A stretch of 64,000 bases of DNA from Actinomyces sp. oral taxon 897 (GCF_002999235.1 NZ_CP027236.1:124001-188000); one strand, 5' to 3'; positions 32,222 through 41,856 are shown, counted from the stretch's first letter. Program-made: numbers and translations. The notes: generated by a model from the sequence alone, not told the origin.

Positions 32222-33934
32222 GTGCCTGCCAGCCCCGCGACCCGCCCCTTCCGGTCCAGCGTCGTCTACCAGATCTATCCCAAGTCCTTCCGCGACTCCA
32301 CGGGGAACGGGGTGGGCGACCTGCGCGGCGTCATCGAGAAGGTCCCCTACATTGCCTCCCTGGGGGTGGACCACGTCTGGTTCAACCCCTTCTTCCCCTC
32401 ACCGGGCCGGGACAACGGCTACGACATCTCCGACTACCGCGCCATCGACCCCGCCATGGGCACCATGGAGGACTTCGACGAGCTCGTCGCCGCGCTCGCG
32501 GAGCGGGGGATCGGCGTCATCCTGGACATGGTCCTCAACCACACCTCCACCGCCCACGAGTGGTTCCAGCGCGCCCTGGCGGGCGACCCCGTCTACCAGG
32601 ACTACTACATCCTGCGCCCCGCCAAGGAGGACGGGAGCCTGCCCACCAACTGGGTCTCGAAGTTCGGCGGCCCGGCCTGGGAGCGCTTCGGGGACACCGA
32701 CCACTACTACCTCCACCTCTTTGACCGCACCCAGGCCGACCTCAACTGGCACAACCCCGCCGTGCGCGCCCAGGCCGCCGGGATCGTCAACTTCTGGCGC
32801 GAGCGGGGGGTGCGCGGCTTCCGGTTCGACGTCATCAACCTCATTGGCAAGGACGAGGAGCTGCGTGACGCCCCCCCGGGCACCGACGACCGCGCCATGT
32901 ACACCGACGGCCCCTTGGTCCACGACTACCTGCGCGAGCTCGCCGCCGCCAGCTTCGGGGCCGACGAGGCCGGTATCACCGTGGGGGAGATGTCGTCGAC
33001 CACCATCGAGGCCTGCGTGGGCTATTCGCGCCCCGAGAACCACGAGCTGAGCATGGTCTTCAGCTTCCACCATCTCAAGGTGGACTACGACCAGGGACGC
33101 AAGTGGACCGACGTCCCCGCCGACCTGCCCGCCCTCAAGCGGATCCTCAGTGACTGGGCCCTGGGCATGCAGGAGGGGGGTGGGTGGAACGCCCTGTTCT
33201 GGAACAACCACGACCAGCCCCGGGCCATTAACCGCTTCGGTGACCCCGGGCGCTACCGCGCCGAGTCCGCCACCATGCTGGCCACCGCCGTCCACCTGCT
33301 GCGGGGCACCCCCTACGTCTACATGGGCGAGGAGATCGGCATGACCGACCCCGCCTACACCTCCATCGAGGACTACGTGGACGTCGAGGCGCGCAACGCC
33401 TACGCCGAGCTCCTTGCCGAGGGCCGGACCCCGCAGGAGGCCTTCCGGATCGTGCACCGCAAGGCCCGGGACAACTCCCGCACCCCCATGGCCTGGGACG
33501 CCAGCGCCACCGCGGGCTTCACCACCGGCACCCCCTGGCTGCGCCCCACCGGCCAGGAGGCCGTCAACGTCGAGCGCGAGGAGCGCGAGGGCTCGATCCT
33601 GCCCTACTACCGTCGGCTGATCAGCCTGCGTCACGAGCTGCCCCTCATTGCCGAGGGCGCCTACGCCCCCTGGGAGCAGGACAACCCCGACGTCCTGGCC
33701 TACACCCGCACCCACGAGGGCGACCGGCTCCTGGTCCTGTGCAACCTGCGGGGCACCGACAGCGAGGTCATCCTGCCCGAGGGCCTTGAGACGGCCGAGG
33801 TCCTCATTGCCAACCACGCCGACGCCGACGCCTGGGTCGCCGCCCACCGCGCCGTCCGTCCGCGCCCTAGCGCCCTGCCGCTGCGCCCCTACGAGGCCAT
33901 TGCCCTGCTGGAGCGGGCCGAGCCCGCCGCCTGA
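32222..33934 (+). CDS. treC: Alpha,alpha-phosphotrehalase / GH13 alpha-glucosidase
   Basis: 570 residues from the GTG at 32222 (GAGAGGA upstream). A GH13 TIM-barrel: VVYQIYPKSFRDSTGNGVGDLRG at the front, ILDMVLNHTS (region I), GFRFDVINLI with the nucleophile Asp (region II), TVGEMSS with the acid/base Glu (region III) and WNNHDQPRA (region IV). The YQIYPKSF...GDL and NNHDQPR forms are those of TreC/oligo-1,6-glucosidase enzymes. Next to a PTS permease and a TreR-like regulator, splitting of trehalose-6-phosphate into glucose and glucose-6-phosphate is the best assignment; a maltose or isomaltose glucosidase is the alternative. Confidence 0.85.
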   Translation: MPASPATRPFRSSVVYQIYPKSFRDSTGNGVGDLRGVIEKVPYIASLGVDHVWFNPFFPSPGRDNGYDISDYRAIDPAMGTMEDFDELVAALAERGIGVILDMVLNHTSTAHEWFQRALAGDPVYQDYYILRPAKEDGSLPTNWVSKFGGPAWERFGDTDHYYLHLFDRTQADLNWHNPAVRAQAAGIVNFWRERGVRGFRFDVINLIGKDEELRDAPPGTDDRAMYTDGPLVHDYLRELAAASFGADEAGITVGEMSSTTIEACVGYSRPENHELSMVFSFHHLKVDYDQGRKWTDVPADLPALKRILSDWALGMQEGGGWNALFWNNHDQPRAINRFGDPGRYRAESATMLATAVHLLRGTPYVYMGEEIGMTDPAYTSIEDYVDVEARNAYAELLAEGRTPQEAFRIVHRKARDNSRTPMAWDASATAGFTTGTPWLRPTGQEAVNVEREEREGSILPYYRRLISLRHELPLIAEGAYAPWEQDNPDVLAYTRTHEGDRLLVLCNLRGTDSEVILPEGLETAEVLIANHADADAWVAAHRAVRPRPSALPLRPYEAIALLERAEPAA

Positions 33935-34026
33935 CGCCTCTTAGGCAGGGCGCGGGGGCGGCCGTACCGCCGGCCCACCGCCACCTTCCTTCCTGATTGA
34001 TGTACCCCCTCCCCGAAAGGATCAGC

Positions 34027-36087
34027 ATGACCACCGCACCTGAGCGGCAGGTACGCCTCGCGGCGCCTGTCTCCGGGACCACGATCCCGCTCGCGGACAT
34101 CCCCGATCCCGTCTTCTCCTCCGGGGCCGTCGGCGACGGCTTCGGCGTCGAGCCCGACGCCGGCCAGGTGGTGGCGCCCGTTGACGGCACCGTCACGCTC
34201 GTGGCCGCCACCGGGCACGCCATCGGGCTCAAGACCGACTCCGGCCTGGAGGTCCTGCTCCACCTCGGGGTGGACACCGTGGAGCTCAAGGGAGCGCCCT
34301 TCAGGATGACCGTGAGCGCCGGCGACCGCGTGCGCAGCGGCCAGCCCCTGGGCACCATGGACCTCAAGGCGGTCACCGCCGCGGGCAAGGCCACCACCGC
34401 CATCGTGGTCCTGACCAACAGCACCACCCACCTCGCCGGGCTCGAGGTCACCCCCGGGCACGTCGCAGCGGGCGGACCCGCCGCCACCGCGACCCTGAAG
34501 GACACCAGCACCGAGCCTGCCGCCGAGGCCGTCGCGACGACGGGACGCACCGACGGGCGGACCGGCTTCGACGCCACCGCCGCGGACATTATCGCCGGGG
34601 TCGGCGGGGCGGACAACGTAGCCAGCGTCATCCACTGCATCACCCGGGTGCGCTTCTACCTCAAGGACGCCTCCCTGGCCAATGACGACGTCGTGTCCAA
34701 CCTGGACGGCGTCATTGACGTCGCCAAGGCCGGCGGGCAGTACCAGGTGGTCATCGGCGCCGACGTCGTGGACGTCTACGACGCCATTGTCAGCCAGCTT
34801 CCCGCAGGCGCCGCCGGGGACGCCGACGAGGCCGCCGAGCCCGTGGAGCGGCCCACCACCCCCCTGGGCTGGGTCAAGTACGGCTTCTCCTCCCTCATCG
34901 GCGTCATCACCGGCTCCATGATCCCGGTGATCGGCGTCCTGGCTGCCTCCGGTATCCTCAAGGGCATCCTGGCGCTCCTCACCCAGTTCAAGGTCGTGGA
35001 GAGCGCCAGTGACACCTACCAGATCATCTCGGCCATGGCCGACTCGATGTTCTACTTCCTGCCCATTATCATCGGCTTCACCGCCGCCAAGCGCCTGGGC
35101 TCCGACCCCATTATCGTGGCCATTATCGGCGGCGTGCTCGCCTACCCCTCGCTCGCGCACATGTCGAACCCGGAGTACATCGTCAAGTCCGGCGATGACC
35201 CTGCGGGGTTCACGGCGCCTTACCACATCGTCAGGCAGATCGGCAACACGATCTTCAACACCGACTTCTTTGGTATCCCGGTCTCCCTGCCGCAGACCAA
35301 CGCCTACGCCTACTCGATCTTCCCCATTATCGTGGCCGCCTGGCTGGCTGCCAGGATCGAGCCCTGGCTCAAGATGTGGATCCCGGCGGTCATCCGTTCC
35401 ATCTTCGCGCCGCTGCTGGAGATCTTCATTGTCTCCACCCTGGTCCTGGTGGTCTTCGGCCCCATTGTCATGGCCATCTCCGGGGCCATCGCCACCGGGG
35501 TGACGGCTGTTCTTAAGCTGAGCTACCCCGTGGCCGGGCTCATTATCGGCGGGTTCTACCAGTGCCTGGTCATCTTCGGCCTGCACTGGGCGGTCATCCC
35601 GATTATCTCCCAGCAGATCGCCGACCCCGGCTACTCCCCGCTCAACGCCATCGTCTCGGCCACCATGATCGCCCAGGGCGGCGGCGCCCTGGCGGTGTGG
35701 ATCAAGACCCGCAACCGCCGTATCAAGCGTATGGCCGGGCCAGCCACCATCTCCGCCATGTGCGGTGTCACCGAGCCCGCCATGTACGGCCTCAACCTCA
35801 AGTACGGCCGCATCTTCCTGACCGCCTCTATCGGCGGCGCCGTGGGAGGGCTCATCACCGGCCTGTTCAACGTCAATATGTGGGGCTTCACCGGCGCCTT
35901 CGTGGGCTTCCCCTCGTTCGTGAACCCCAAGGGTATTGACAGCTCCTTCACGGGCTTCTGGATCGCCTCCTTCGCGGCCCTGGTGGTGGCGTTCCTGTGC
36001 ACCTACTTCTTCGGCTTCTCCGAGTCCGACCTCGAGGGCGGCAAGGAGGTCAAGAAGGTGCGTCTGGGCAAGCGTGAGCCCAACTAG
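34027..36087 (+). CDS. PTS EIIABC permease, trehalose / beta-glucoside type
   Basis: 686 residues, domain order A-B-C. EIIA (about 10-160): the phosphorylated His lies in TDSGLEVLLHLGVDTVELKG (His79), with a second His in TGHAIGL. EIIB (about 185-265): IHCITRVRF with the phospho-cysteine at residue 204. EIIC (about 285-670): ten or so membrane helices, with GSMIPVIGVLAASGILKG and MCGVTEPAMYGLNLKYG. The protein imports and phosphorylates its sugar. It lies 92 bp after treC, so the substrate is probably trehalose. Classical TreB is BC only and BglF is BCA; the fused N-terminal EIIA here means no separate EIIA is needed. AAAGGA precedes the ATG. Confidence 0.88.
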   Translation: MTTAPERQVRLAAPVSGTTIPLADIPDPVFSSGAVGDGFGVEPDAGQVVAPVDGTVTLVAATGHAIGLKTDSGLEVLLHLGVDTVELKGAPFRMTVSAGDRVRSGQPLGTMDLKAVTAAGKATTAIVVLTNSTTHLAGLEVTPGHVAAGGPAATATLKDTSTEPAAEAVATTGRTDGRTGFDATAADIIAGVGGADNVASVIHCITRVRFYLKDASLANDDVVSNLDGVIDVAKAGGQYQVVIGADVVDVYDAIVSQLPAGAAGDADEAAEPVERPTTPLGWVKYGFSSLIGVITGSMIPVIGVLAASGILKGILALLTQFKVVESASDTYQIISAMADSMFYFLPIIIGFTAAKRLGSDPIIVAIIGGVLAYPSLAHMSNPEYIVKSGDDPAGFTAPYHIVRQIGNTIFNTDFFGIPVSLPQTNAYAYSIFPIIVAAWLAARIEPWLKMWIPAVIRSIFAPLLEIFIVSTLVLVVFGPIVMAISGAIATGVTAVLKLSYPVAGLIIGGFYQCLVIFGLHWAVIPIISQQIADPGYSPLNAIVSATMIAQGGGALAVWIKTRNRRIKRMAGPATISAMCGVTEPAMYGLNLKYGRIFLTASIGGAVGGLITGLFNVNMWGFTGAFVGFPSFVNPKGIDSSFTGFWIASFAALVVAFLCTYFFGFSESDLEGGKEVKKVRLGKREPN

Positions 36088-36144
36088 CCAGACCGTCCCC
36101 TGAGGGTATGTGGCGGGGCGTGAGCACCAGCTCTCGCCCCGCCA

Positions 36145-36885
36145 CTACCTCTGCCTGCGTGGTGCCGGCATCCGCTTGGCAGTGGCCTGGAAGGAGAAGT
36201 CCACGGGGGAGTGCCTTGAGACCGTGTACTCAAAGAGGGTCCCGGAGGAGTCGAAGGTCGAGGAGGTCACCACCGCCACGCAGTCCATACCCGCCAGGTG
36301 GATGAACTGACGGTCCTCAGGCGTGGCGCGGTCCACCATAATCGTGCGGGACGCGCTCGCCACGACCACCTTGAGGTCCTCCTCCAGATAGGAGTAGATG
36401 GAGGACTCCACCACCTGACGGGTCAGGCCCGGTACCACCACGGTCAGGAAGCAGCTGGTGTCCACAATGAGGGGCACGTTGTCCAGCAGCCGCAGGCGCC
36501 TGACCACGGTAATGTCCGCCCCCCGGGCCATACCGGAGCGCTCGGCGAGCGCGGCGTCCACCCGGGTGCGCTCCAGGGAGATGAGGTGGGTGGCCAGGTC
36601 CAGGTGGTTGCGGCGGGCCGCCTCACGCATGGACTCAATGCCGCCGATGAGGAAGGTGGAGGTCTGACGCCTCCGGTGGATCACCAGGACCCCGCGCCCC
36701 TGCATCGCCTGGATATAGCCCTCACCGGCCAGGAGCGTGAGCGCCTTGCGCACCGTGTTGCGGGTGCACCCGAACTCCGCCGCCAGCTGGTTCTCACTGG
36801 GCAGCAGCGACTGGAAGGGGTAGGCCCCCGTCTCAATGCGCTCCTGCAGCGTGGCGAAGATGTGGTGGTACTTGGCCTGCGGCAC
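36145..36885 (-). CDS. treR: GntR/HutC-family repressor, TreR-like
   Basis: 246 residues. The N-terminal winged helix (about 1-75) reads YHHIFATLQERIETGAYPFQSLLPSENQLAAEFGCTRNTVRKAL; the C-terminal UTRA ligand domain (about 95-235) ends with FEYTVSRHSPVDFSFQATAKR, the typical HutC/TreR pattern. It starts with GTG behind AGAGGACCCT. It is convergent with the PTS gene and likely binds the two palindromes before treC, with trehalose-6-phosphate as inducer (inference from the family). Its start is 12 bp after the stop of the L,D-transpeptidase gene, so the two may be cotranscribed. Confidence 0.85.
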   Translation of the reverse strand: MPQAKYHHIFATLQERIETGAYPFQSLLPSENQLAAEFGCTRNTVRKALTLLAGEGYIQAMQGRGVLVIHRRRQTSTFLIGGIESMREAARRNHLDLATHLISLERTRVDAALAERSGMARGADITVVRRLRLLDNVPLIVDTSCFLTVVVPGLTRQVVESSIYSYLEEDLKVVVASASRTIMVDRATPEDRQFIHLAGMDCVAVVTSSTFDSSGTLFEYTVSRHSPVDFSFQATAKRMPAPRRQR

Positions 36886-36897
36886 AGGGTCCTCTTA

Positions 36898-38955
36898 TCA
36901 GTAGTGAGAGACCACCGGGGTCCCGATCTCGTCCCAGTCGTAGAACCACTTGGCTTCGCTGACCGGCAGGTTGATGCACCCGTGGGAGCCGCCCGGGCCC
37001 GACCACCCGAAGGTGTGCTGCCAGGGGGCGCCGTGGAGGGCGTAGGACTCGTGCCAGTAGGACACCCAGGGCACGCCCCTGGCGCAGTAGGGCCAGCCGG
37101 GTGTGCAGCCCATGTCCTGGGCAGCGTACTTGAGGTACACCGCGTAGGTGCCGGTGACCGTGGGGTGGTCGGGCGACCCCGGCACCATGGGTACCGGGCC
37201 GTGGACGACGCTGGAGCCCTCGTAGGCGGTCGTGGTGGCCTTGGACAGGTCGATGTCGATCCACTTCTCCCCGGGTGCCGCCGGGTAGGCCAGGTCCTGG
37301 GCGCCGTAGTCAATGAGCTTGTCCTGCCAGGCCGCGGTGTCGGTAGCCGTCTCCAGGGTGCCGGAGTAGTCGGTACCGGCCTCCAGGGCCGCCGCCGCGG
37401 CAGTGGCCAGCGCCTCCGCATTGGAGACGTGGCGCCCGTCCTGGGCCTGGACGGGTACTGCGGCCACGTTCCCGGAAGGGTCCACGTAGCGCTTGCCCGT
37501 GACCGAGTCCACGTTCAGGAAGGCGGCCTTGGTACGGATCCAGCTCTCCACCTCGGAGACGTCCACCGACAGGGTGGGGGCGGTGTGGGGGTGGGAGGTG
37601 GTAACCACCCAGGAGGCCTTGGTGGGCAGGTCGGCGGTCAGGGAGGCCTCCTCGGGCCCGGTGAGGGTCACGGAGTGGGCCACCATGCTGTTGGCGCTCC
37701 GGGCGACGGCCGCCGCCATCTCGTCGGTGACCTCCGGGGTGACGGTCGCCAGTGACAGGCTCACCTTGGTGCCCGACAGGGTGGAGGCCGCGGTGTCCAC
37801 CGCCGTCTGGAGGGCCTGGGTGTCCAGTCCGACGCCCTCGCTGCCGGGGACCACCTCGAAGGTCTCCCCGTCATCGCCCAGGGCCAGGTCCGCGTTACGG
37901 GCCCTGGTACGGCCCTCGGGCACCAGGGACTGGGCGTAGTCGGCCGTGACCATGGGGTCGGTGGCGGTCACGACGTCGATTGACGTGGGGCTGACCAGCG
38001 CGGTCAGGCGGTGGAGGACCGAGCTGCTCGGGGCGATGGCGGCCTGTGCCGTGGCCTCGGCGTCGACCGTGGTACCCAGCTGGGCCAGGCTCGCCGTGGC
38101 CGAGACGTCGCCGGTCACGGAGACGGTGACCGACTCCGCCCGACTGCGCACCAGGGTGGCGATCTCCTCACGGCTCATTCCCGAGACGTCGATCCCGGCC
38201 ACCGTGGTGTGCGGGGCGGCGACGTCGGCGTAGTAGCTCGCGTACGCGTAGCCTCCGGCCCCGATCCCCAGGAGCAGGGCGGCCGCCGAGGCCCACAGGA
38301 TCCGACGCCGGGGCGCACGGAGGAGGCCGAGGAGACCGGAGTGGCGGTCTGGTCCTGCTTTCGGCTCTGCCTGGGTGAGCGGCTCCGCCGGGTCAGGCTC
38401 GTCCTGAGTTGGTGGCTCTGACGGGGCGGGCTCGTCCTGGGTTGGTGGCTCCGCCTGGTCGGGGCGCTCCGTCTGGGTGGACGGCTCCGATGAGTCGGGC
38501 TCTGCCTGGGCAGGTGGCTCCGCCTGGGCGGGCTCGTTCTGAGCGGGTGGCTCTGACGGGTCAGGCTCGTCCTGGGTGGGCGGCTCCGACGGGGCGGCCC
38601 CGTCCTGGGTTGGTGGCTCCGCCTGGGTGGACGGCTCTGCCGGGTCAGACTGCTCCGTCTGAGCGGGCTCGTCCTCGTCGGGGCGCTCCGTCTGGGCTGG
38701 TGGCCCTGCCGGGTCAGACTGCTCTGCCGGGTCAGGCTCGTCCTGGGTTGGTGGCTCCGTCTGGTCAGACTGCTCCGGCGAGTCGGGGCGCCTGTCCTGG
38801 GTAGGCGGCTCTGCCTGGTCAGGCTGCTCCGCCTGGGCAGGTGGTTCCGCCTGGTCGGGGTGCTCGTCCTGTGGTGTGCTGGCCTCGGCCACCGGGTCCT
38901 CGGGGGTGGCGACCGAGTCCTGCGGACAAAGAAGTGGGGTGGAAACGTCGTCCAT
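36898..38955 (-). CDS. Membrane-anchored L,D-transpeptidase with long repetitive cytosolic tail
   Basis: 685 residues. About 200 N-terminal residues are a run of degenerate 9-10-residue units of the type EPPTQDEPDPSEP, predicted to stay in the cytosol; a membrane helix (about 212-235) follows; then outside domains of the PG_binding_4 type with VAGIDVSGMSREEIATLV; and at the C-terminus a YkuD catalytic domain with HGAPWQHTFG and SHGCINLPVSEAKWFYDW, whose Cys near 659 is the nucleophile. Such enzymes make 3-3 cross-links in peptidoglycan or attach proteins to it. The next gene upstream is a paralogue without the repeat tail. AAGGAG lies 11 nt before the ATG. Confidence 0.88.
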   Translation of the reverse strand: MDDVSTPLLCPQDSVATPEDPVAEASTPQDEHPDQAEPPAQAEQPDQAEPPTQDRRPDSPEQSDQTEPPTQDEPDPAEQSDPAGPPAQTERPDEDEPAQTEQSDPAEPSTQAEPPTQDGAAPSEPPTQDEPDPSEPPAQNEPAQAEPPAQAEPDSSEPSTQTERPDQAEPPTQDEPAPSEPPTQDEPDPAEPLTQAEPKAGPDRHSGLLGLLRAPRRRILWASAAALLLGIGAGGYAYASYYADVAAPHTTVAGIDVSGMSREEIATLVRSRAESVTVSVTGDVSATASLAQLGTTVDAEATAQAAIAPSSSVLHRLTALVSPTSIDVVTATDPMVTADYAQSLVPEGRTRARNADLALGDDGETFEVVPGSEGVGLDTQALQTAVDTAASTLSGTKVSLSLATVTPEVTDEMAAAVARSANSMVAHSVTLTGPEEASLTADLPTKASWVVTTSHPHTAPTLSVDVSEVESWIRTKAAFLNVDSVTGKRYVDPSGNVAAVPVQAQDGRHVSNAEALATAAAAALEAGTDYSGTLETATDTAAWQDKLIDYGAQDLAYPAAPGEKWIDIDLSKATTTAYEGSSVVHGPVPMVPGSPDHPTVTGTYAVYLKYAAQDMGCTPGWPYCARGVPWVSYWHESYALHGAPWQHTFGWSGPGGSHGCINLPVSEAKWFYDWDEIGTPVVSHY
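38350..38880 (-). repeat. Degenerate tandem repeat encoding the EPPTQDEPDP tail
   Basis: About 500 bp of imperfect 27-30-bp units (on the plus strand GGTGGCTCCG, GGGCTCGTCCTGGGT and variants) encode the Pro/Gln/Glu/Asp-rich cytosolic tail of the first L,D-transpeptidase. Units differ by point changes and are in frame, so copy number can vary. Confidence 0.8.
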
Positions 38956-39123
38956 GCCGCATCAGGCTCCTTGCAGAGAAGTGGGGAAGGGGGCGTGAGA
39001 CATACTAATTCACTGGGGAGACGGCCAGGGACCAGGATCTGGTACCAGAACTCTCCCCCTGATGTGGCGTCCGGCGCAGAGCGGCAGGTCAGTCGGCAAT
39101 CGAGATAAGACCGTGAGAAAAAC

Positions 39124-39160
39124 GTGACGGGACCGTGATATACGATCACGGTCCCGTCAC
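39124..39160 (-). terminator. Terminator of the second L,D-transpeptidase gene
   Basis: A perfect 16-bp stem GTGACGGGACCGTGAT / ATCACGGTCCCGTCAC with a 5-nt loop, 20 bp past the stop codon. Read on the minus strand it is followed by GTTTTTCTC, a proper intrinsic terminator. It separates this gene from the paralogue downstream. Confidence 0.92.
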
Positions 39161-39180
39161 GCCCAGACGACAGGCGGCTC

Positions 39181-40797
39181 TCAGTAGTGGGAGACCACGG
39201 TGGTGCCGATCGTGGCCCAGTCGTAGATCCACTTGGCCTCGCCCACCGGCATATTGAGGCAGCCGTGGGAGCCGGAGAAGCCGAAGCTGGAGCGCGACGG
39301 GGCGCCGTGGAGGGCGTAGCCCTCGTAGAAGTAGCTGATCCAGGGGATGCCCTCGGCCTCGTAGGGGGTGCCGTCCGCGTTCTGCCCGCGCATGGTCTGC
39401 GTGGCGTTCTGAAGGTAGATGTGGTACGTGCCGGTCACCGTGGGGGTCTCCGGGGCGCCGTCCACGATGGACACGGGGCCACGCACGACGGTGGCCCCCT
39501 CGTAGGCGGTGACCGTCTTGTTCGAGAGGTTGATGTCGATCCACTTCTCGCCCACAGCGGCCGGGTAGACCAGGTTCTCCGCGCCGTCGGCGATCTTCCG
39601 CTCCTCCCAGGTGGCCTCGATCGTCTTGGTGGTGAAGGAGCCGGTGTATGCCTTACCCGAGCCCAGGGCGTTGGTAATGGCCGAGGCCACGTCCGCGGAG
39701 TTGGACACGGTGGTGCCGTCCTTGGCCTCCACGGCGGTGGCGACCACCTCCCCGCGGGAGTTGACGTTGCGCTGGCCCTTGACCGGCTCGGCATTGACCT
39801 CGTCGGCCTGCTCGTTTACCCACGTGGTCACCTTGGCGTTGTCCACGCCCAGGGTCGGGGGGTTGTCACCGCTCTGGGAGACCGTGATCCAGGAGGCCTT
39901 GGTGGAGGCGTCAGCGGTGAAGGACTCCTCCTCGGTCTTCTTCTGGTCCCCGGAGCCGGTCGTGGTGGTGGCGGTGATGGTCACGTCCTGGGACACCCAG
40001 GAGTTCGCCTTGTCCGCGACCGCCTGGGCGTCGGCGTCGGAGACCTTCGGGGGGGCCGTGACGAAGCTGACGGACACGTCCGTGGAGGTCAGGGAGGTGG
40101 CGGCCTGCTCGGCCGCGGTACGCAACGTGGAGGCGTCAATGCTCACGCCCTCGGAGCCAGGGCTGACCTCAAAGGTCTCGTCGTCCTCGCCCAGGGTCAC
40201 CCCGGCGTTGTGGGCCGCCGTCTTGTCGGAGGGGATGAGGGAGCTGGCGTAGGTGGCAGCGGTGTCCTCCTGGGTGGTGGTGGCCACCGTCACTGGGTGG
40301 TCGGAGAACAGGCCGGCCAGGCGGGAGCCGAAGGAGGCGCTGGGCTTCAGGGCGGCGTCAGCCACTGCCTCGGCGTCCACCGTGACGCCGAGATCCGTCA
40401 GGGAGGCGGTGGCGCTGGCGTCACCGGAGACCTTCACGGTCACAGCGTCGGCCTTGGAGTTGACCAGGTCGACGATCTGCTGACGGTTCATGCCCGACAC
40501 GTCCGTCCCGGCCACCGTGGTACCTGGCAGGGCCAGGCCGGAGTAGTGCGAGGCGTAGGCGTAGCTGCCCACAGCGGCGGTGCCCAGGAGCAGGAGGGCC
40601 GCCGCCGCGGTCCATAGCGGCCAGCGACGACGCCGGTCCCGGGCAGGGGCTGGAGCAGGGTGGTAGGACGCCTCGGGGCCGGGGGTGGGGACGACCTCGG
40701 GAGCGGCGGGGGGCGGGGGCGTCACGACGTCGTCCTGGGGGCCCGCCTCGTCAGCGGTTGGAGCGGTCGGGGCGCTGGTGAGCGCGTTGAACTGCAC
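39181..40797 (-). CDS. Membrane-anchored L,D-transpeptidase (paralogue)
   Basis: 538 residues from the GTG at 40797, chosen because AAGGA lies upstream; the frame is open for 42 more codons. A Pro-rich cytosolic start, one membrane helix (about 57-80), PG_binding_4-type domains beginning VAGTDVSGMNRQQIVDLV, and a YkuD domain with GYALHGAPSRSSFGFSGSHGCLNMPVGEAKWIYDW, catalytic Cys near 513. The two neighbouring enzymes match through the whole extracellular part, a tandem duplication. The repeat tail of the other copy is missing. It is followed by a strong terminator. Role: cell-wall cross-linking outside the membrane. Confidence 0.88.
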   Translation of the reverse strand: MQFNALTSAPTAPTADEAGPQDDVVTPPPPAAPEVVPTPGPEASYHPAPAPARDRRRRWPLWTAAAALLLLGTAAVGSYAYASHYSGLALPGTTVAGTDVSGMNRQQIVDLVNSKADAVTVKVSGDASATASLTDLGVTVDAEAVADAALKPSASFGSRLAGLFSDHPVTVATTTQEDTAATYASSLIPSDKTAAHNAGVTLGEDDETFEVSPGSEGVSIDASTLRTAAEQAATSLTSTDVSVSFVTAPPKVSDADAQAVADKANSWVSQDVTITATTTTGSGDQKKTEEESFTADASTKASWITVSQSGDNPPTLGVDNAKVTTWVNEQADEVNAEPVKGQRNVNSRGEVVATAVEAKDGTTVSNSADVASAITNALGSGKAYTGSFTTKTIEATWEERKIADGAENLVYPAAVGEKWIDINLSNKTVTAYEGATVVRGPVSIVDGAPETPTVTGTYHIYLQNATQTMRGQNADGTPYEAEGIPWISYFYEGYALHGAPSRSSFGFSGSHGCLNMPVGEAKWIYDWATIGTTVVSHY

Positions 40798-41552
40798 GGA
40801 GATCCTTGATCCGGGTGGGCGCGTCGTACAGGGGACGGCGTGCCCAACCTTGTCCACAATCCAATGGCCCGCCGACGTGCGAGCCTTAGGTTCCATCACA
40901 CCGGCGAGTCGCTGAGTTGTCAATGGAGAACACGGTGATTCTCTCTGTGAGATCGGGCAAAAGTAGTCGGGGACGGGGCGGCGTGGTGCTCCAGGACGGT
41001 AGGTAAGCTCCCCTTGCGTCCTCTGGGAGGTGTTTCCTGCCGGGACGGGGCTGGTGGTCTGGCTGGGGGCCGGGTACCGGCAGGCACCGGTCGTTTCCTG
41101 CCGGGACGGGTCTGATGGTGCTGCTGCTCTCCCGGCGTCCTCGGGGGTGGTGGTCGCGCTCCTCGACGAGACAGCTCAGGCGCCGCGCCGGGCCCTCACC
41201 GCTCGAGCTCGCGGACAGCGCCCGCGCGGAGCGCTGGCGTCCTCCCCGAGGACGGCCTGAGGCCCACCTTCGGGCGACCCACGCACCGGACGGGCAGCCC
41301 CTGTGTACGGAGCTGTCCTGGCGATCGGGACCTCTACGTGTGGGGCGGGTCCGTAGCCCCTGCAATACGGGGCCGTCCCCGCGAACTTCACGGCTACCCC
41401 GGCGCCAGCCACCATAGCTCCTGCAATACGGGGCCCTGGTCTGGTGCCGCCCAGGGGCAGGAGGAGCATCACGGTCCCAGGCACCCTCGTGCCGCTACGG
41501 CTCCGGTGCCGCCCAGGGGCGAGGCGGGGCCGGGCGCGGATACACTGCCGCC
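40798..41552. repeat. 755-bp gene-free gap with 61-bp-spaced direct repeats
   Basis: No gene is supported. GTTTCCTGCCGGGACGGG occurs at 41032 and 41093, exactly 61 bp apart. CCTGCAATACGGGGCC, preceded by TAGC(C/T), occurs at 41359 and 41420, again 61 bp apart, with a weaker relative (AGCCCCTGTGTACGGAG) 59 bp before the first. GGTGCCGCCCAGGGGC occurs near 41450 and 41507. The repeats do not extend into gatC or the L,D-transpeptidase gene. Confidence 0.8.
41541..41546 (+). promoter_or_regulatory. Possible -10 element for leaderless gatCAB mRNA
   Basis: TACACT ends 6 bp before the gatC ATG and no Shine-Dalgarno is present, so transcription would start at or next to the A of the start codon. Leaderless mRNAs are common in actinobacteria. 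Confidence 0.4.
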
Positions 41553-41849
41553 ATGTCCACCATCTCCACCGACGAGGTAGCCCGCGTCGCGGCGCTCGCA
41601 CGGGTGGCGCTGAGCCAGGAGGAGGTGACGCGCCTGGCAGGTGAGCTGGACGCCGTCGCCTCGTCCTTCGCCCGGGTCACCAGCGTGGTCACGCCCGACC
41701 TGCCTGCCACCTCCCACCCGGTCCCCCTGACCAACGTGCTCCGCCAGGACGTTCCCGGACCCACCCTGGACGTCGACGAGCTCCTTGCCGGTGCCCCGGC
41801 AGCCGAGGACTCCATGTTCCTCGTGCCCCAGATCCTCGGGGAGGAGTGA
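41553..41849 (+). CDS. gatC: Asp-tRNA(Asn)/Glu-tRNA(Gln) amidotransferase subunit C
   Basis: 98 residues, normal length. [31 protein letters not shown] and the [33 protein letters not shown] tail are the two conserved GatC segments that wrap around GatA and stabilise it. First gene of gatCAB, with gatA starting 7 bp after its stop. The complex converts mischarged Glu-tRNA(Gln) (and Asp-tRNA(Asn)) to the correct amide forms. Confidence 0.95.
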   Translation: MSTISTDEVARVAALARVALSQEEVTRLAGELDAVASSFARVTSVVTPDLPATSHPVPLTNVLRQDVPGPTLDVDELLAGAPAAEDSMFLVPQILGEE

Positions 41850-41856
41850 AGGACCG

